Shown: positions 43,829-56,560, counted from the stretch's first letter. The stretch is 64,000 nt of DNA from Diploptera punctata (GCA_030220185.1 JASPKZ010010239.1:2126001-2190000), one strand, 5' to 3'. Notes: generated by a model not told the origin, from the sequence alone. Numbers and translations: made by a program.

Positions 43829-44370
43829 TGCACGAATGTAACCAGATAGTGCTTGCGGATATAATATAAAACATTTGTAGCAATTGATTATACCACAAAA
43901 AAAGAAAGTACTGTTTGCACTTTCTTAAACGTATTATTTCCCAGGAATTTACGTTCCAGTAAAATATAATTGACATATTTACATCATAAGACATCAGAAA
44001 TTAATTAATATGTTGGTTATAAATAGTTTGATGTGTTTAATTTTTTCTCCAATAGGGTTCATTCTTAGAATATTGCGACCCTTCAGCAATAAATAATATG
44101 ATCTGGTTGCAGGGTTGAACAAATGAAGCATAACAAATGTTTTTTTATTTTTTTCAAATATAACCGTTTGCATTTAATATATAGGCCTAACTATTTTAAA
44201 ATAACTACATTTAAATAATGATTTGAGAGTAAACAACTTAATTTTATTCGTTAAACAGTCCTAACAAGTACCACTCCTCATTTCCAAATTCTCCAGATAC
44301 ATTCACTCCTCACTTCGTGAGTCGTGAATTTATCGATACTTTGAAAATCACTTGTAGCATTACTTATGAT
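43537..44370 (-). mobile_element. Repeat family A copy 3
   Basis: Reads CATTTAACTCATGGCC... to ...GTAGCATTACTTATGAT. It contains a (TA)n run (43797-43825). The terminal frame S-N-A-T-S-D-F-Q-S-I-D-K-F-T-T-H-E-V-R-S-E is open. It joins an upstream open stretch (44370-44604, minus) that includes L-K-D-G-H-F-Q-N-F-L-G-K-S-I-V-F-H-I-D, so the frame may continue outside the repeat. That extension is not recognised. Confidence 0.7.
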
Positions 44371-45168
44371 AAAATTATCAATGTGAAATACGATTGATTT
44401 ACCCAAAAAATTCTGGAAATGGCCGTCCTTTAAAGATTTTAATTTCCAACTCATTGACGTGGAAAATCGTGTTTCTTGAGCCAGCGGGCATTTTTCCAGA
44501 TATATGAAGAGAGAAGTATCTTCTTGCATTGCTGTTAATAGTCCCCCATACGTGAGTGTGCTTGTTAACATTATAGCGGCCCTTATTTTTTTATAATAAA
44601 CCAAGAAAACAAAGATGTATTCTACTTGTTAACCAACAAAATCGAATCATGGTTAAGGAAAGGGTGTTAACTTGAAGGTAAAATTTAAAAACCGTTCTAT
44701 CGGCAGAGTTTTTTTAGTTTTCACGCCGATTCGGCATACGCCATTGCAATTAATGGCTGAAGTTATTTTCAAAAGGCAGAGGAATTGGACCGTGGGAGCG
44801 AGGGTCCTGAAAGCAGAAATGTTTATAGTTTCTTGTAGCTAAACTCGACATATAAAATTAAAATAAGAAATATAAGATCAACTTCTTTCTTGAGTAAAAT
44901 CGCATCATTAGGTGTTTGGTTTTACTGAAATCTGAAATGTGAGCGATACATTTTCAACTCTGTAGCAGCATTAATTTTTGTTCTCTCGCAACGAGACTTA
45001 TTACATCGATTTAACTGCAGGTATAAAAAGAAACAAATATTTTGTCAAGCAAAAAAATTCGGAATATTAGGAGTGGAGATTTACCAGAAAACCAAAAATT
45101 GAAGATTGTTCTAGCGACCGCAATTTATGTTTCCTACAACGAAACTGGACATAACTAAAAATAACTAA
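44371..45168. other. Mostly featureless; possible extension of the A3 open frame
   Basis: The 44278-44604 minus-strand frame (108 codons) crosses from A3 into this block. Otherwise no feature. Confidence 0.4.
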
Positions 45169-45545
45169 TTCGCTGGCTCTATCGAACCCGTAGATTCATG
45201 ACCGTGCGGACATACGCTCTCCATACATCCCAATCCTAAGATAATGCTTTACAATCATATCCTGCATAATCTACTTCCCTCAACACATGGTCAATGTTAT
45301 TTTCCCACCTCATTCTTGTTGTCCCAACTGGGCGTTTTCCCTCTAGTTTCCTACAAGAAGCTTCCATGCACCTCTTCCATTCCTCATTCGTGCCATCTCA
45401 GTCTATGAGACTTAACAGTTCTTATTATATCTGATTTCTTATGTAGACCATGTAGGCCTAGCTCACTATTATGCAAGTCTTCTCCATTCACATGCCCGTT
45501 CATCTGTCCTAGGTTCAAAAATTTTCCTAAGAACTTTATTCTCAA
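45169..45545 (-). pseudogene. RTE-like LINE 3' fragment, old
   Basis: TCGAACCCGTAGATTCATG, CATACATCCCAATCCTAAG and GGGCGTTTTCCCTCTAG match the family with many substitutions and small deletions. No open frame is left. Confidence 0.85.
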
Positions 45546-46480
45546 CTAACCGATTTAATTAAAAGAAGAAAGATATATTCCATAATCTATTCAACTCTGA
45601 CCTAAATTTGACTTGTTGAGGAATTGGTGTAGTTTACATAGCTCCTGCGTGTCGTACTTGTTTATACGTATCCTTAATTCCAGCCAAAACCTGAAGTCGG
45701 TAAAATTGTTTTCACGAGGACATGAAATATGGTGTTTGTATGATGAATTGATGTTCTCTATGTTGACTTGTTCTCAGTCAACACATTATCGAACCACTTT
45801 CTTGCGATATTAACATTAGGCCTATATTGTAGTTAACATGCACAGAGGCAGTTAATGTAATTTAACAGTAAGTAATTAGAATTACTAACGTAGGGTATCA
45901 TGGCAATATGACTGATGAAACCTATATATGAATGTTCAGAGATTCTGACTACAGGTTATCAGGTCCCGGGTTCGCTTTTCGTTCAGAACATAGAAATTGG
46001 TTAATCACAAATATCATGAACTTTTATATTTAGGCTCGGTAGAACCTGTATTTATATCTCAAAGTGTTCTTGATTTCTCTGTGTCGGTTTGGCTAATCCT
46101 AGAACACTTGTTTATTAAACAATTTTGATATATTTGTATATATTGTACTATTACTTGAACTTTTAACTTTTCACCAATGTTAACATTATATTTTTAACAA
46201 CCTACTTATGCCTATAGGCCTACTTTATATACTAAATAAAATATAATATATTCAGCTTTAACTTGGTTTTATGTCCAAAATTCAAAATCATGTTTTCACT
46301 GAAATTTGTAATTTCGTTTTTAATAATAAATGTTTCTCAAATTGTCGTTTAATGATAATTTATCTTATTATATTTTACCTTAAAAATATGTCTATGGTCT
46401 TCATTATACGGAATTTAGGTTAATTATATATTTAAGTACTCTCCAGGTACTTCGTTTCCATTTATCACCCACGACATCTT
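45546..46480. other. No recognised feature
   Basis: AT-rich. A weak tRNA-like word at 45965-45980 (TCCCGGGTTCGC) could be a decayed SINE head. Confidence 0.4.
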
Positions 46481-47220
46481 CATAAGTAATGCCACGAGTG
46501 ATTTCCAAATTATCGATAAATTCACGACTCACGAAGTGAGGAGTGAATTTAACTAGAGAATTTGGAAATCAAGAGTGGCATTTGTTAGGACTATTTAAAG
46601 AATAAATTTAAGCTGTTTAGTCACAAATCATTATTTAACTATAGTTATTTTAAAACATTTATATATTTAATGTAAACGGCGATGTTTGAAAACAAATGAG
46701 AAACGATAGGTACGCTTCAGCTGTTTCTTTTGTTTATCACTGCAACCAGATCATACTATTTATTGCCAAAGGAAGGCAATATTGTAAGAATGCTCTCTAG
46801 TGGAGAAAAAATGAAACACATCAAACTGTATATTAATTCATTTCTAATGTCGTATGATGTAAATATGGCAATTCTATTTTTCTGGATTATTACCTGGGAA
46901 AAAAATACTTTTAACAAAGTGCAAACAGTGGTTTCTTTTTTTGGTGTTATAATAAATTGCTACAAATGTTTTTATATTAACTCCTGCAAGCGCTATGTGT
47001 TGACATATATGCACTATATATACAATCTGGTAGCCGCATTTCTTATGGGCTCAGTCACTGTAAAATAATGGTCAGACCTGTTCAGAATATTAAAAAGGAG
47101 GAGCTTTCTTTAATATGGTAAATATAACACTGATAAATATTTCGTGAAACATGACTCTGTTTGTAAAACAGAAATCATTGAAACGTGATTGGTCATTGAC
47201 TCCCATTTGGGGCATGAGTC
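46481..47220 (+). mobile_element. Repeat family A copy 4
   Basis: Starts CATAAGTAATGCCACGAGTG and ends ATTTGGGGCATGAGTC. Same terminal hairpin as copy 1 and the open frame H-D-I-F-I-S-N-A-T-S-D-F-Q-I-I-D-K-F. The interior frame 46730-47068 is not recognised but overlaps sequence shared by all copies. Confidence 0.7.
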
Positions 47221-47544
47221 TCGTTAAATATGGTTTCGTTACCAAGTATTAAAACCAAGTAACAGTGTGGAATGGTATGCATGGATTTGGGCTTTAATTA
47301 GGGGTTATATAAAACTAATTTAAAATTAAATAATCAATTTTAAAGAAAATTGAGCTTTTATAGAATCTGTAAGAATCTGATATAATCTGAACAAATATAT
47401 TCAAACATTTCAAAATGAAACCGAAACCAAAAGTTAAATTAGTGGATACAAGAAACTGGAATGATACATTTTACTTAGTAATGTAAAGCCTAGTATATAC
47501 TCAAAGATCTCCACATGAGGACATTGTTGTACCTTAGCGGAAAT
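47221..47544. other. No recognised feature
   Basis: AT-rich spacer. Confidence 0.5.
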
Positions 47545-47885
47545 TTCTTAATTTAGGCAATTTAATTTCGCTTATTTCCCTACAGATATCAGGAAGTTAC
47601 ATGTGTTCAGCGCATTGCTTCAAAGAGACTCTCGTAGGCAACTAAGGTATTGCTTGAATGGGAAATGCCGATTATATTTCGCTCAGAGGCACTAATTTAG
47701 GCTTGAGGTTATTTTTACGAGCCCGATAATCTTCAGACTCGAGACTCACGGCTTAACGTCTCTCTCGGATAATTGTCCTTTGGATTTTACCAATTCTGTC
47801 AATTCCATCGAACCGGATAGGGATTGAATCCGCGATTCTAGGCAAGAAACTTTACTACTGCACTGCCGAGATCAATAGTACTCTA
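47545..47885 (-). mobile_element. SINE family F copy 3
   Basis: The minus strand carries a tRNA-like head (CGGCAGTGCAGTAGTAAAG, then GGATTCAATCCC) and the F body AGACGTTAAGCCGTGAGTC and CGAGTCTGAAGATTATCG. This copy shows the head best and supports a tRNA origin for family F. Confidence 0.72.
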
Positions 47886-47934
47886 ACAGTGAAAAGATAA
47901 AATATTAAAGCAGTGCTGTTAGAAAATGTTAATA

Positions 47935-47935
47935 C

Positions 47936-47988
<53 letters not shown>

Positions 47989-48008
47989 TAACAATAATAA
48001 TAATAGTA

Positions 48009-48042
<34 letters not shown>
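47935..48042. repeat. (AAT)n microsatellite
   Basis: Long trinucleotide run with a few TGA/TAG interruptions. Confidence 0.95.
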
Positions 48043-48043
<1 letters not shown>

Positions 48044-48057
48044 CGATTTTTAAACTA

Positions 48058-48375
48058 ACCCAAACCTTCTGGCGGAACTATGTCCCTGGGGTCGACTCAG
48101 CGTCTAACAGAAATGAGTACCAGACGCTTGTTCTGGGGGTGAAGGCGGCTGTCATGCAGAGCTGAGAACCCGGCTGACATAAAGTGCCGATTGTAAAGAA
48201 AAAGTGGGAGTGGAATGCAGGCTTTCACGGCCGGTAATCATGGTAATAAAAGATTCCGGGCTATGTGGCCGTGGTCTATAACTGCCACATAGCCCGGAAT
48301 CTTTTATTACCAAAAAGTGGGAGCCTTAACCTCCTACTACTCCAACGGCCTCCTGAGGCCTCTAGTGGAATAACT
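48058..48375 (+). repeat. Dispersed repeat (GGGGTCGACTCAG type) interrupted by a Penelope-like fragment
   Basis: TCCCTGGGGTCGACTCAGCG, TCTGGGGGTGAAGGCGGC and GTGGGAGCCTTAACCTCC belong to a GC-rich repeat I recall from many insect genomes (often a LINE 3' region). An insertion at 48211-48311 splits it. The right part ends with TAATAATAATA. Confidence 0.5.
48199..48323 (-). mobile_element. Penelope-like 3' fragment with 12-bp target duplication and internal foldback
   Basis: AAAAAGTGGGAG occurs at 48199-48210 and 48312-48323. The insert (48211-48311) is the GC-rich Penelope-like tail seen at 430-512, here on the minus strand, plus an inverted copy of part of it. 48241-48269 and 48284-48312 are exact inverted repeats (29 bp) with a 14-nt loop. 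Confidence 0.82.
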
Positions 48376-48378
48376 TTA

Positions 48379-48389
48379 AATAATAATAA

Positions 48390-48424
<35 letters not shown>
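48379..48424. repeat. (AAT)n microsatellite
   Basis: Trinucleotide run at the end of the dispersed repeat. Confidence 0.93.
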
Positions 48425-48425
<1 letters not shown>

Positions 48426-48639
48426 TTCCATAAACTTTTTGAACTAAACTATATAAATCAGTGCGCTTTCAAGTTACAATATAACGTTATGTGGATGCGC
48501 TATAAGAGAGGAGAAATGATTAAGATTATTTTTTAGAGTATTTTTGAGCTTAGTAAATATGCTGTATCAAAGAGAGAGAACAGACAATTCAACGGAAAAT
48601 ATTATATGACGATAGAGTACATATTTGTTATGGCAAACG

Positions 48640-48815
48640 ATATATAATAAAAGACACGTGAAATACAAATGAAAAAGGACATGGAAATTACACTTGTAGG
48701 AAAACAGAGGAAAATCCCTTGGTGGAAATGATTGAAAAATTGTTGGGGATATTTAGATAGCATATATCTATGCGGCTATGAATATCCGGGTGCGATATTT
48801 CTAATAAGATGGTTC
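48640..48815 (+). pseudogene. RTE-like LINE 3' fragment, highly decayed
   Basis: TTGTAGGAAAACAGAGGAAA and ATGCGGCTATGAATATCCGG align with the family tail in the same order as at 31190-31385. No frame survives. Confidence 0.6.
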
Positions 48816-49161
48816 GTTATTAATAATAATATCCATGAAGACGCAATGTATAGTCCAGCATAACCATTATATTTTTGAATATAGAACATTTTATTAAATC
48901 TTGTGTATGTATATTATTGTGTGCAGTCGTTTATTTCCCAAAAGTGTGTTAACTCAACTTTAATTATATTATGACATGACAAATATTGGTGAATGTTTCG
49001 TCGTAATTACGTCGAATCTAACGTTTTTGTTTTTTTAACGTGTAAGGAAAACAGTGAAAATCAGCATTCAGATTTGTCATCCTTCTGATTGTGTTATCAC
49101 CTTAATATACAATTCTAAAGTAGTACAATCTAATCCAGCTAGCTTCCCATGATGATTTTGT
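48816..49161. other. No recognised feature
   Basis: AT-rich spacer. Confidence 0.5.
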
Positions 49162-49526
49162 CTGAATACATATCCATCCATAGTAATTCTGCCCGAAGGC
49201 AGGTCCTTCGCTACAATCACAGCACTTTCATGCTATGCTTGCAGCTTTACTAGGGAATTGTGTAGGTGTGGTAGCTTCCCGTTGCTTTCCACACCAGTGA
49301 AGGATGATAGTGATGATGATGATGATGATGATAATTATAAGGATGATGATGATGGCCATATGATTTCGGGGACCGTTTGGGCCTTAAAGTTTTCCTGACA
49401 TTTGTCTTACAGGTGAGGAAAAACCCCGATAAAAACCTCACCCAGAAAAACTGCCCCGACCGGGGATCGAACCCGGGCCCGCTGCGTGACAAGACTCGAG
49501 ACCACAGCGGTGGACTGAATACATAT
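49162..49526 (-). mobile_element. SINE family B copy 6 with 12-bp target duplication
   Basis: CTGAATACATAT occurs at 49162-49173 and 49515-49526. The body is near consensus with a long (GAT)n tract. The head shows a short deletion (GACAAGACTCGAGACC) that removes part of the A-box region. Confidence 0.93.
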
Positions 49527-51182
49527 AAATATTATTTATACATATAAATATTATTTAAAAAAAATAGTTATTTTCTTCTCACCCAACCATTGAGTATATC
49601 CCAGTACTTTATATTATACAAATATAAATACTGTTCGGTTTTATGAATCCCAGGGATTCAGAATTGATATCCGGTTACACCATAAAATTATAGATTTGAT
49701 ATTGTATCCACACAGTCTCTTGAAGACAACTGGGTCGATACTAAGTATGTGACTTAGCAAATTAAGGTTACGAAAAATGAAATTAATACAGTATGACTGG
49801 TTAATCGTAACTCCCTGTACTCTGCTACTCAGTGATACAGTCATCTTAATCGATGATTTATCTTCTTAGCTACTGTTTATACTGAACTGAACACCCCTCT
49901 GTAGACATAATGTCGTTCCAGTGACGCCAGAGGTCGTGTGAGGTAATTCAGATAGAGGTACAATACATTTAAAAAATAAATTACTTACTTTATTCAAAAC
50001 ATTTAGACTGGATGTGGCGACATGAAAGTTAACGTTTCTGGATTAATGTATACGATTACTTCCCTGCAGTTGTACTAGCTACCTCACCTGTTTGTTTTCG
50101 TTCTTTATCTCCCCTACAGCGGCTCAGCATATAACAGTATTGTCCTACAACTGTATTTTGTTATTGACAATACATAATATTTACCGGTACTTATCCAGCT
50201 TCATTTCAGATAATTACTGTGTTAAGCTACGTCCGTCCTGTTGGCTCAATTGTCTCTTCAGGATTTAAAAATCTTGAATTAGGCTTCATTGGGTATCTAA
50301 ATATATGGATCGGTGTCGTAGGTTTATGTCTACTAAAAGACACCCGAGCCTGAAACGTTAGGCCTCAGATAAAATTTCGCCTTATTTACGCCTAGATTTC
50401 AATTTCTAATCACCGTTTCTGTTAAACTTGTTACATAAAATCAAATCAAATAGTATTTTAAGCAACATGACCTATATTTATAAACTGTCAATATAATTTC
50501 ACTGCTAAGTATTATCTTGTATAAATTTATGTTTTAATTGTGTTAACTACATATTATAATATTATATGTTTAATGTCTGAGATTCGAATTGAGGATTCTG
50601 GGCAGCTGAAGACAAGGAGGAGATCGGAAACCTGTAGATTGTGAGAGCAACCTGTAGATTCAGGCGCTTAGCTCTAACAAGTGACATATCACTGTCATAA
50701 TTTTCTACCTGTCTGTTTCATCTTAAATGATTATTACTATCTCTTTTACATACCAGAAACTCAGTACAGTGTGTTAATATATACATAGCAAACACTTAGC
50801 TTATTGGCAACATAGGAAAAGCATTGTTCTAGTCACTGACAACAACTTATTATTAAGGGGCCACAAAAATAGTTCTACAGTTTGATTAATTTCATAAATA
50901 AATGTAATTCGTAATAGTATAATTTGTGAGAAATTTATTTTGCAGGCAAAATATTTGTTAGAATAGGCATGTATAGACAGCCTGTGTCATTGCTTTCATG
51001 AAGCATATGGTATTTCGTTTCATTCAATAAGACGTTAACCATACGGTATCATGTAGCATTTTATTATGTTTCCTCTTTCACATTTAGTTTTCCCGTTTGT
51101 CTGAATTTGCTACTAGTAAAATCAGGAATTGAAGTTTATAGCAACTTAGACAAAAAAATTGACATTACTCGTGAAAGTTTGT
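49527..51182. other. Unannotated 1.65-kb stretch
   Basis: No transposon motif, tRNA or convincing ORF was recognised. GCGGTGGACTGAATACATA marks the end of SINE B6; the rest is mixed AT-rich sequence. Confidence 0.45.
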
Positions 51183-51955
51183 TCATATTTTATGTGCAAC
51201 TTTACCGTTGATCCGATTGTGATGGGTTTTTTTTTTTTTGCAAAATGTTCAGGCGATTACCGGGATGAACATAGGCCCTACAAGAGAGTTGTGATATTCA
51301 ACCCCTTCACCCATAAAACTCACCCATTGTAGTGAAAAACGTGAACTAAAGTCCCTATTTTCACGCTTAAATGGCGTACGCTGCCTACACCATAACAAAT
51401 ACACCGAATCAATATACACATAATTGAATATCTCAAAAAAAAACCCTACAAAAAAGTCCGCGACAGCATATGTTTATCTTTTACGGATAACTCACAATAA
51501 CAATTTTTGTCTTTCATTGATGCCAAGAAGATCAGGATAAGTAGATTACCGGGCAAGCGTGCTCTGCCATACCGTTTATCCGATTGTGATGGGGCATTTT
51601 TAAAAATGTTCAGGAGATTCCGGGGATGAACATAGGGTATAAGAGAGTTGTAATACCCCTAAAAATCACCCTTTGTAGTGAAAAACGTGAAATAATGTCC
51701 CTATTTGACGCTTAAATGGCTTACGCTGCCTAAACCATAACAAATACACCAAATTAACGTACACAGAATTCAATATCTCAAAAAACTGTACAAAAAAGTC
51801 GTTGGCAGCATATGTTTATCTTTTACGGATAACTCACAATAACATTTTTTGTCTTTCATTGATGCCAAGAAGGTCAAGCATAACAGCGCACGGCTGGAGG
51901 TAAAAACACATTAACATATATTTAGGAGTAGCGGCGCACGCCGGGTATTAGCTAG
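51183..51955 (+). mobile_element. Helitron-like repeat family K copy 3, internally duplicated
   Basis: Two successive modules (from about 51204 and about 51571, period near 367 bp) share ATCCGATTGTGATGGG, AAAATGTTCAGG and AACATAGG. The 3' end has a CGGCG-CA-CGCCG hairpin (about 51931-51943), then GGTATTAG and CTAG at 51952-51955 before T. This is the best Helitron-like end of the three copies. Confidence 0.55.
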
Positions 51956-52017
51956 TTATTTATAATTACATGTATTTATAACCAATATTGTATTTTAAAA
52001 ATGTCATTTGTTTTTAA

Positions 52018-52255
52018 ATTAGTTTCTAGATTAGCAGTATTAACGTTAGTTCGAAAATCAAGGAATATAGAGAAAAATGGTTTAGACATGTAGAAGGAAT
52101 GAACGTAACAAGATTAATAAAAGCAGCATTTAACAACAAGCCAAGAGGTTCAAGGAATGTAGGAAGGCCAGTGAAAAGATAGACAGAACACCTGTGAGGC
52201 GGAACAGGCATTTTGCCTAGCCCGTGAAGTGAAGAAGAAGAAGAAGAAGAACGTT
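52018..52255 (+). pseudogene. LINE C-terminal fragment
   Basis: The plus strand reads S-K-I-K-E-Y-R-E-K-W-F-R-H-V-E-G-M, then K-P-R-G-S-R-N-V-G-R-P-V-K-R. This is the terminal LINE motif (K..W..HV.GM, RG.R.VGRP). It ends in (GAA)n. The opposite-strand frame is a shadow. Confidence 0.72.
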
Positions 52256-52389
52256 AGTTCGAGAATAAATTACAGCTTATAACATAATGTATTTTGTATA
52301 TTGTTTTACAATAATATCTTACTGGGCGAGTGGAACAAAAAACCCTATAATCTTAACTATTTCAGTTTAAATAAACCATTCATTATTAT

Positions 52390-52391
52390 TA

Positions 52392-52444
<53 letters not shown>

Positions 52445-52450
52445 TATTAT
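52390..52450. repeat. (TTA)n microsatellite
   Basis: Trinucleotide run. Confidence 0.95.
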
Positions 52451-52542
52451 TACTGTTGTTGTTAAAAGAGAAAAAAATCTTAAAATAATACAAGAATTAA
52501 ACTAGGGATCGCTCAAATAAAATAGGATTAATAGTAATAATA

Positions 52543-53106
52543 ACACTGAGCAACAAACAAGAAACTTTTTTTTTGTCTCAGAAAGAACAATATGTGTTTC
52601 TGATAGTATTTGTTCTCCTGAATTCAAATATGATATCGGTTTTTCTCCATCACGCAAGGTTTTCGAGAGATAGGCATTTATAATTTCAAACACTTTAATA
52701 TTTTCTACATTTGTAACTACACAATATTCGAACATTCGGACTCACCTAGAAAGTAAGAAATGACGATTGTCTGCTATATTTCGCCTGTGGAGCATCCCTC
52801 TTGATGGTCCAACAATATTAATCGGTCAGCATATTAGGTTTCCATTTGCATTGATATCTCTTTTCCATAGCTGGAATCCCTGATGAACGTGTTCCCCGTG
52901 CTCATCGCTCACTGCGCCAAGATACGAAATTGACGAAAAAACGTTTATTAAAAAAATTATTATTTAAATCCGTTAATTGAAATTGAAATAATAAAAAACT
53001 GTACGTGATGGAGAAATTCCGAATACATATTTGAAACCGCGATAAAAAAAACTGCATTAAGTACAACTATTGGTGCTCATGAGACAAAAGTCGTGTTCAC
53101 CAGTGT
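52543..53106 (-). mobile_element. Family L element copy 3 (complete, 564 bp)
   Basis: Ends ACACTGAGCAAC at left and CACCAGTGT at right. The minus strand encodes A-V-S-D-E-H-G-E then H-Q, then in a shifted frame A-M-E-K-R-Y-Q-C-K-W-K-P-N-M, and C-W-T-I-K-R-D-A-P-Q-A-K-Y. A 77-codon open frame (52502-52735) includes T-N-V-E-N-I-K-V-F-E-I-I-N, conserved with L1. The SDEHGE...HQ motif is missing or eroded in L1 and L2, so L3 shows more of the ancestral ORF end. Confidence 0.75.
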
Positions 53107-54253
53107 AATTTAACAAAATAAATTATAGAATACAATAAAAATATTCATAGATCCTTATACTGTACACATTATAAGAAAAGTATATGAATGGCTAATAATT
53201 AAATGGTGAATTTTAATTTCATAGAATTTGTTTTTACTTATTTTATTTATACCGATAACAAATAAACCAAACAAAAATATACATAATGTTAATATATATT
53301 TACATGTATGTTGGAAAATGATAGGACGTTTATATACTTATAATCAGTACAAAATAATGAATGGCTGATTTATTTAACCTTCTATCCTGAAAACTGAATA
53401 TTTACGACCCAAAGTCTATGAGATATTTTAATTGTATTTATGAAACGGAATTCGTACTTAAAAAAAATAACTTCTTCCTTTGTGTAATGTGTTCTTACAT
53501 TTATATTTGGCGAAAATTGGAATAAAGCCTATTATTATAATTCTTTAATGAAAAATTGACTGTAATAATTAAAATCAGAGGCAAGAGATACAATTTGCTT
53601 TTGTTGTATGAGTATTGAATATCTTAACCCAGGTAACTGTTAGTAATTTGTCATAGATGGCCATTCCTACTATCGCATTCCAAGCGAATTTTTTTTTACT
53701 GGAACACTCTACATTTTTATCATTTTGTATGGCATTAATATGAGAGAAGCTCTGATTGATTTCTGCTAAACACTGAATATTAATTTCGCTGATTGAAAAT
53801 GTTTATTAGCACATTGGCGTTCTAGGCAGTCTGAATGAGTAGATATACCAGTAAAAATCAGTTTATAGCAAATTTTTTGTAACAACGTGTATTACCAATA
53901 GTAAAAATGAATAATCACGTAATTTCGTTGCTTAAATACTTAACAATAGCGTTATCGCTTTGGGTTATGATTTAAAATTAAATAGCGAGTAAATTTGAAA
54001 GCATGTGATGTTGTGATGTTACTTTGATTTTGAGTTTAGAACGTAGATTAGTATTAATTCTATATACCGTAATTTACAAATAAAACAACTGTCGCGAAAA
54101 TTATTTCACTTCATTAATTTAGAAGGGAATTGTTTTATCATTTGTATTTCTAACTTTCTAAAGTTCAATTCATCCAATTTCAAGATCATACGGACGCTTT
54201 GAAGTAGTATAAGTGACGTTTCCTTGTTTTCCAGAAATTAACATAACGTAAAG
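53107..54253. other. No recognised feature
   Basis: AT-rich, 1.1 kb, no ORF over 60 codons and no repeat seen elsewhere in the window. Confidence 0.5.
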
Positions 54254-54632
54254 TCATTATAATATTTTTTTAATGCCCCTGGTTGTCCTTTTGGATATTT
54301 CTCGCGCTCTTACCTGCCACTGGCGTAATTGTAACCACCTTCTGAGGTTGGGGCGCGTGGAAGACGGAGTTACGTTGCCCCGATGATATGATGGATGATG
54401 ATTGTGGTGCGCCAGTAGAGTCCTTAATCTAAGATGAATATGAATGATGATGATTGCGTTGGCCATATGATGTTCGGGGACCGTTTGGGGCTTAAAGTGT
54501 CCTGGCATTTATCTTACAGGTGACGAAAAACTCCGATAAAAACCTCACCCAGGAAACTGTCCAGACCAGGAATCGAACCCGGGCCCGCTGCGTGACAAGG
54601 TAGCACGCTACCTGGAGCCCACAGCGGTGGAA
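54254..54632 (-). mobile_element. Composite SINE (family B head, alternative 3' module)
   Basis: The minus strand has the B head and TCACCTGTAAGATAAATGCC. Instead of the usual B 3' end it continues into CTCTACTGGCGCACCAC, ATCATCGGGGCAACGTAACT and CAGGGGCATT. The same module ends the SINE at 58479-58870 and, in related form, the SINE at 58871-59175. Confidence 0.82.
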
Positions 54633-55087
54633 AGTCATTATAATAAAGTCTGTAACCAAAATGTCATACTTTATTGTTATCATTTAAAGGGTTTTATCTG
54701 AGTGCAAATTTAAAATGTAGGCACGAATTCAATATGTAGGTCTAAAATTATTATAATTTAATTAATGGTGAATATGACTTTCAGTACTGTAACATACAGC
54801 CTGTCCACATGTTTTAAAATGTAATTATTCTGTTAAACGTTTTATGAAATACAGGATCTACATTTTACTAGTACATTGTAACTACGCCAGCGATGTTTTC
54901 ATCCTCGGCTGTGAAGCCTGAATTGAAATAAATTCCATTTCTAAAGTATTCTTTATGCAATCTAAATGATAAATAAAATTCAATCTTCCAAAATTCACTA
55001 TTCAAGCAACTATTTTATATATCGCCTACATAGAACCAGGTTGTTCTAGATCCACTTTAAAAAATCTTACTTTTTATGTCCACGACG
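54633..55087. other. No recognised feature
   Basis: AT-rich spacer. Confidence 0.5.
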
Positions 55088-55187
55088 CATGCTTTCAGAT
55101 ATCTGGCAGTCTCCGTACAATAGTAGTTTGAACACCACGGCGTTCAAACTACTATTGTACGGAGACTGCCAGATATCTGAAAGCATG
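55088..55187. repeat. Perfect foldback (46-bp arms, 8-nt loop)
   Basis: 55088-55133 and 55142-55187 are exact inverted copies (arm begins CATGCTTTCAGATATCTGGC). There is no sign of a terminal repeat, target duplication or ORF, so it is a local inverted duplication rather than a transposon. Confidence 0.96.
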
Positions 55188-56560
55188 TAAACAGTTACGG
55201 CCATCTCGTCTATGTTTCATTTGCATGCACAAGGCCGTCTGTGTCTCTCTTAATACTATTATAACTCACAAAAATTGTCTTTTGTGACAATGTGTTTATA
55301 GTAAGTAGTGTAGGTAAGCGACCTGTACTATTAGTTTGGTTATTAGCACACATGGGAAAAGGACACAGACAGGGAGTACACTTACTCGACTCTGATGTCA
55401 GGCATCTGTATATCAACTTCACAAATAAAATTATACATTTCATGGTCCCAAAACAGTGCTACATTTTTTGAAGTGAATAGTAGACCAATACAAAACTTAA
55501 TTCAACTATCTTAAAAGTATTAAAAAAATTGAATCAGAACAAACTGGTTTTAAGTAGGCGGTATGCTAAGTATTAGACACTATTGCAAGCAGCCTATGTT
55601 CAAATTATCCCAGTTTACTCTAAATTACTGATGTAGGATTTGCGAAAGTTTTGAAATTAATTAAGCATGGAAATAGTTTCTGAGAACCAATTAATCATTG
55701 CAAATTTGATTATTATTTATTTTGGTAGAAATATTTAAAATCTTTCTGAACTCAAAATATAAATAAGGTTTATTTATTTAGGCATAATCAATCTATCAGA
55801 CAATTATTGGTGTATCAGTAAATGTTTTATAGCGGAGTTGAATATTTGATTTTCTCCAGTAACTAAGAATGCCTGCTCTGTTTAAGGTGTACCCAGTTCA
55901 GAAATGAATTCTTATACGGCATTAGTCCGAGTAAAACTTTGAAGTTGATCTGGTATTAGTGTTTTGTTAAATCATGGCGAGTGATTATGCAAACTACTGC
56001 GACATTTTAATTCTGGAATACTGTTTTTTTATAAAAGCACTCTTTTTTCCTCTTGAGATATCTGTTTCAGGAAATAAAACCTTAATTACATCAAACTAAA
56101 TTTAATGGTATTGTATAAAATCGAACTTACTCTATTTCAGTCCTTCACTTAAATGAACAATACAATGGACGATCCTTATATACGATCATCTTTTTCTAAT
56201 GTTTTGTAGATTATTTATTTTCCTTTCCCTCTCTCTTTCTTCTATTATTTTTATACTTGGTTAGCTAATCCATTTTACTACGCCTCTACTACTAGGCCTA
56301 TTTTCATTTTGTACTCATAGGGCCTATACATTAACTTCCTTTGTTTATCATACGCCTAAGTGAGATACAAATTACACATATATCGATCCACAACATCGTT
56401 TTCGGTTAAAAACAGTGGAAATACCATAGATAGTGATATAGGCTACATTAAGAACACTTGGAAACACAAAATAAATAAGAAATATTATTTTCCATGTTTT
56501 TATTCTATGAAATGGTGTTATAATTAAGCGGGCTCGATGCTGATAATTGTTTTCACAGAC
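55188..56560. other. No recognised feature
   Basis: AT-rich, 1.4 kb. The 77-codon minus frame at 55210-55443 has Cys pairs but no recognisable domain. Confidence 0.45.
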
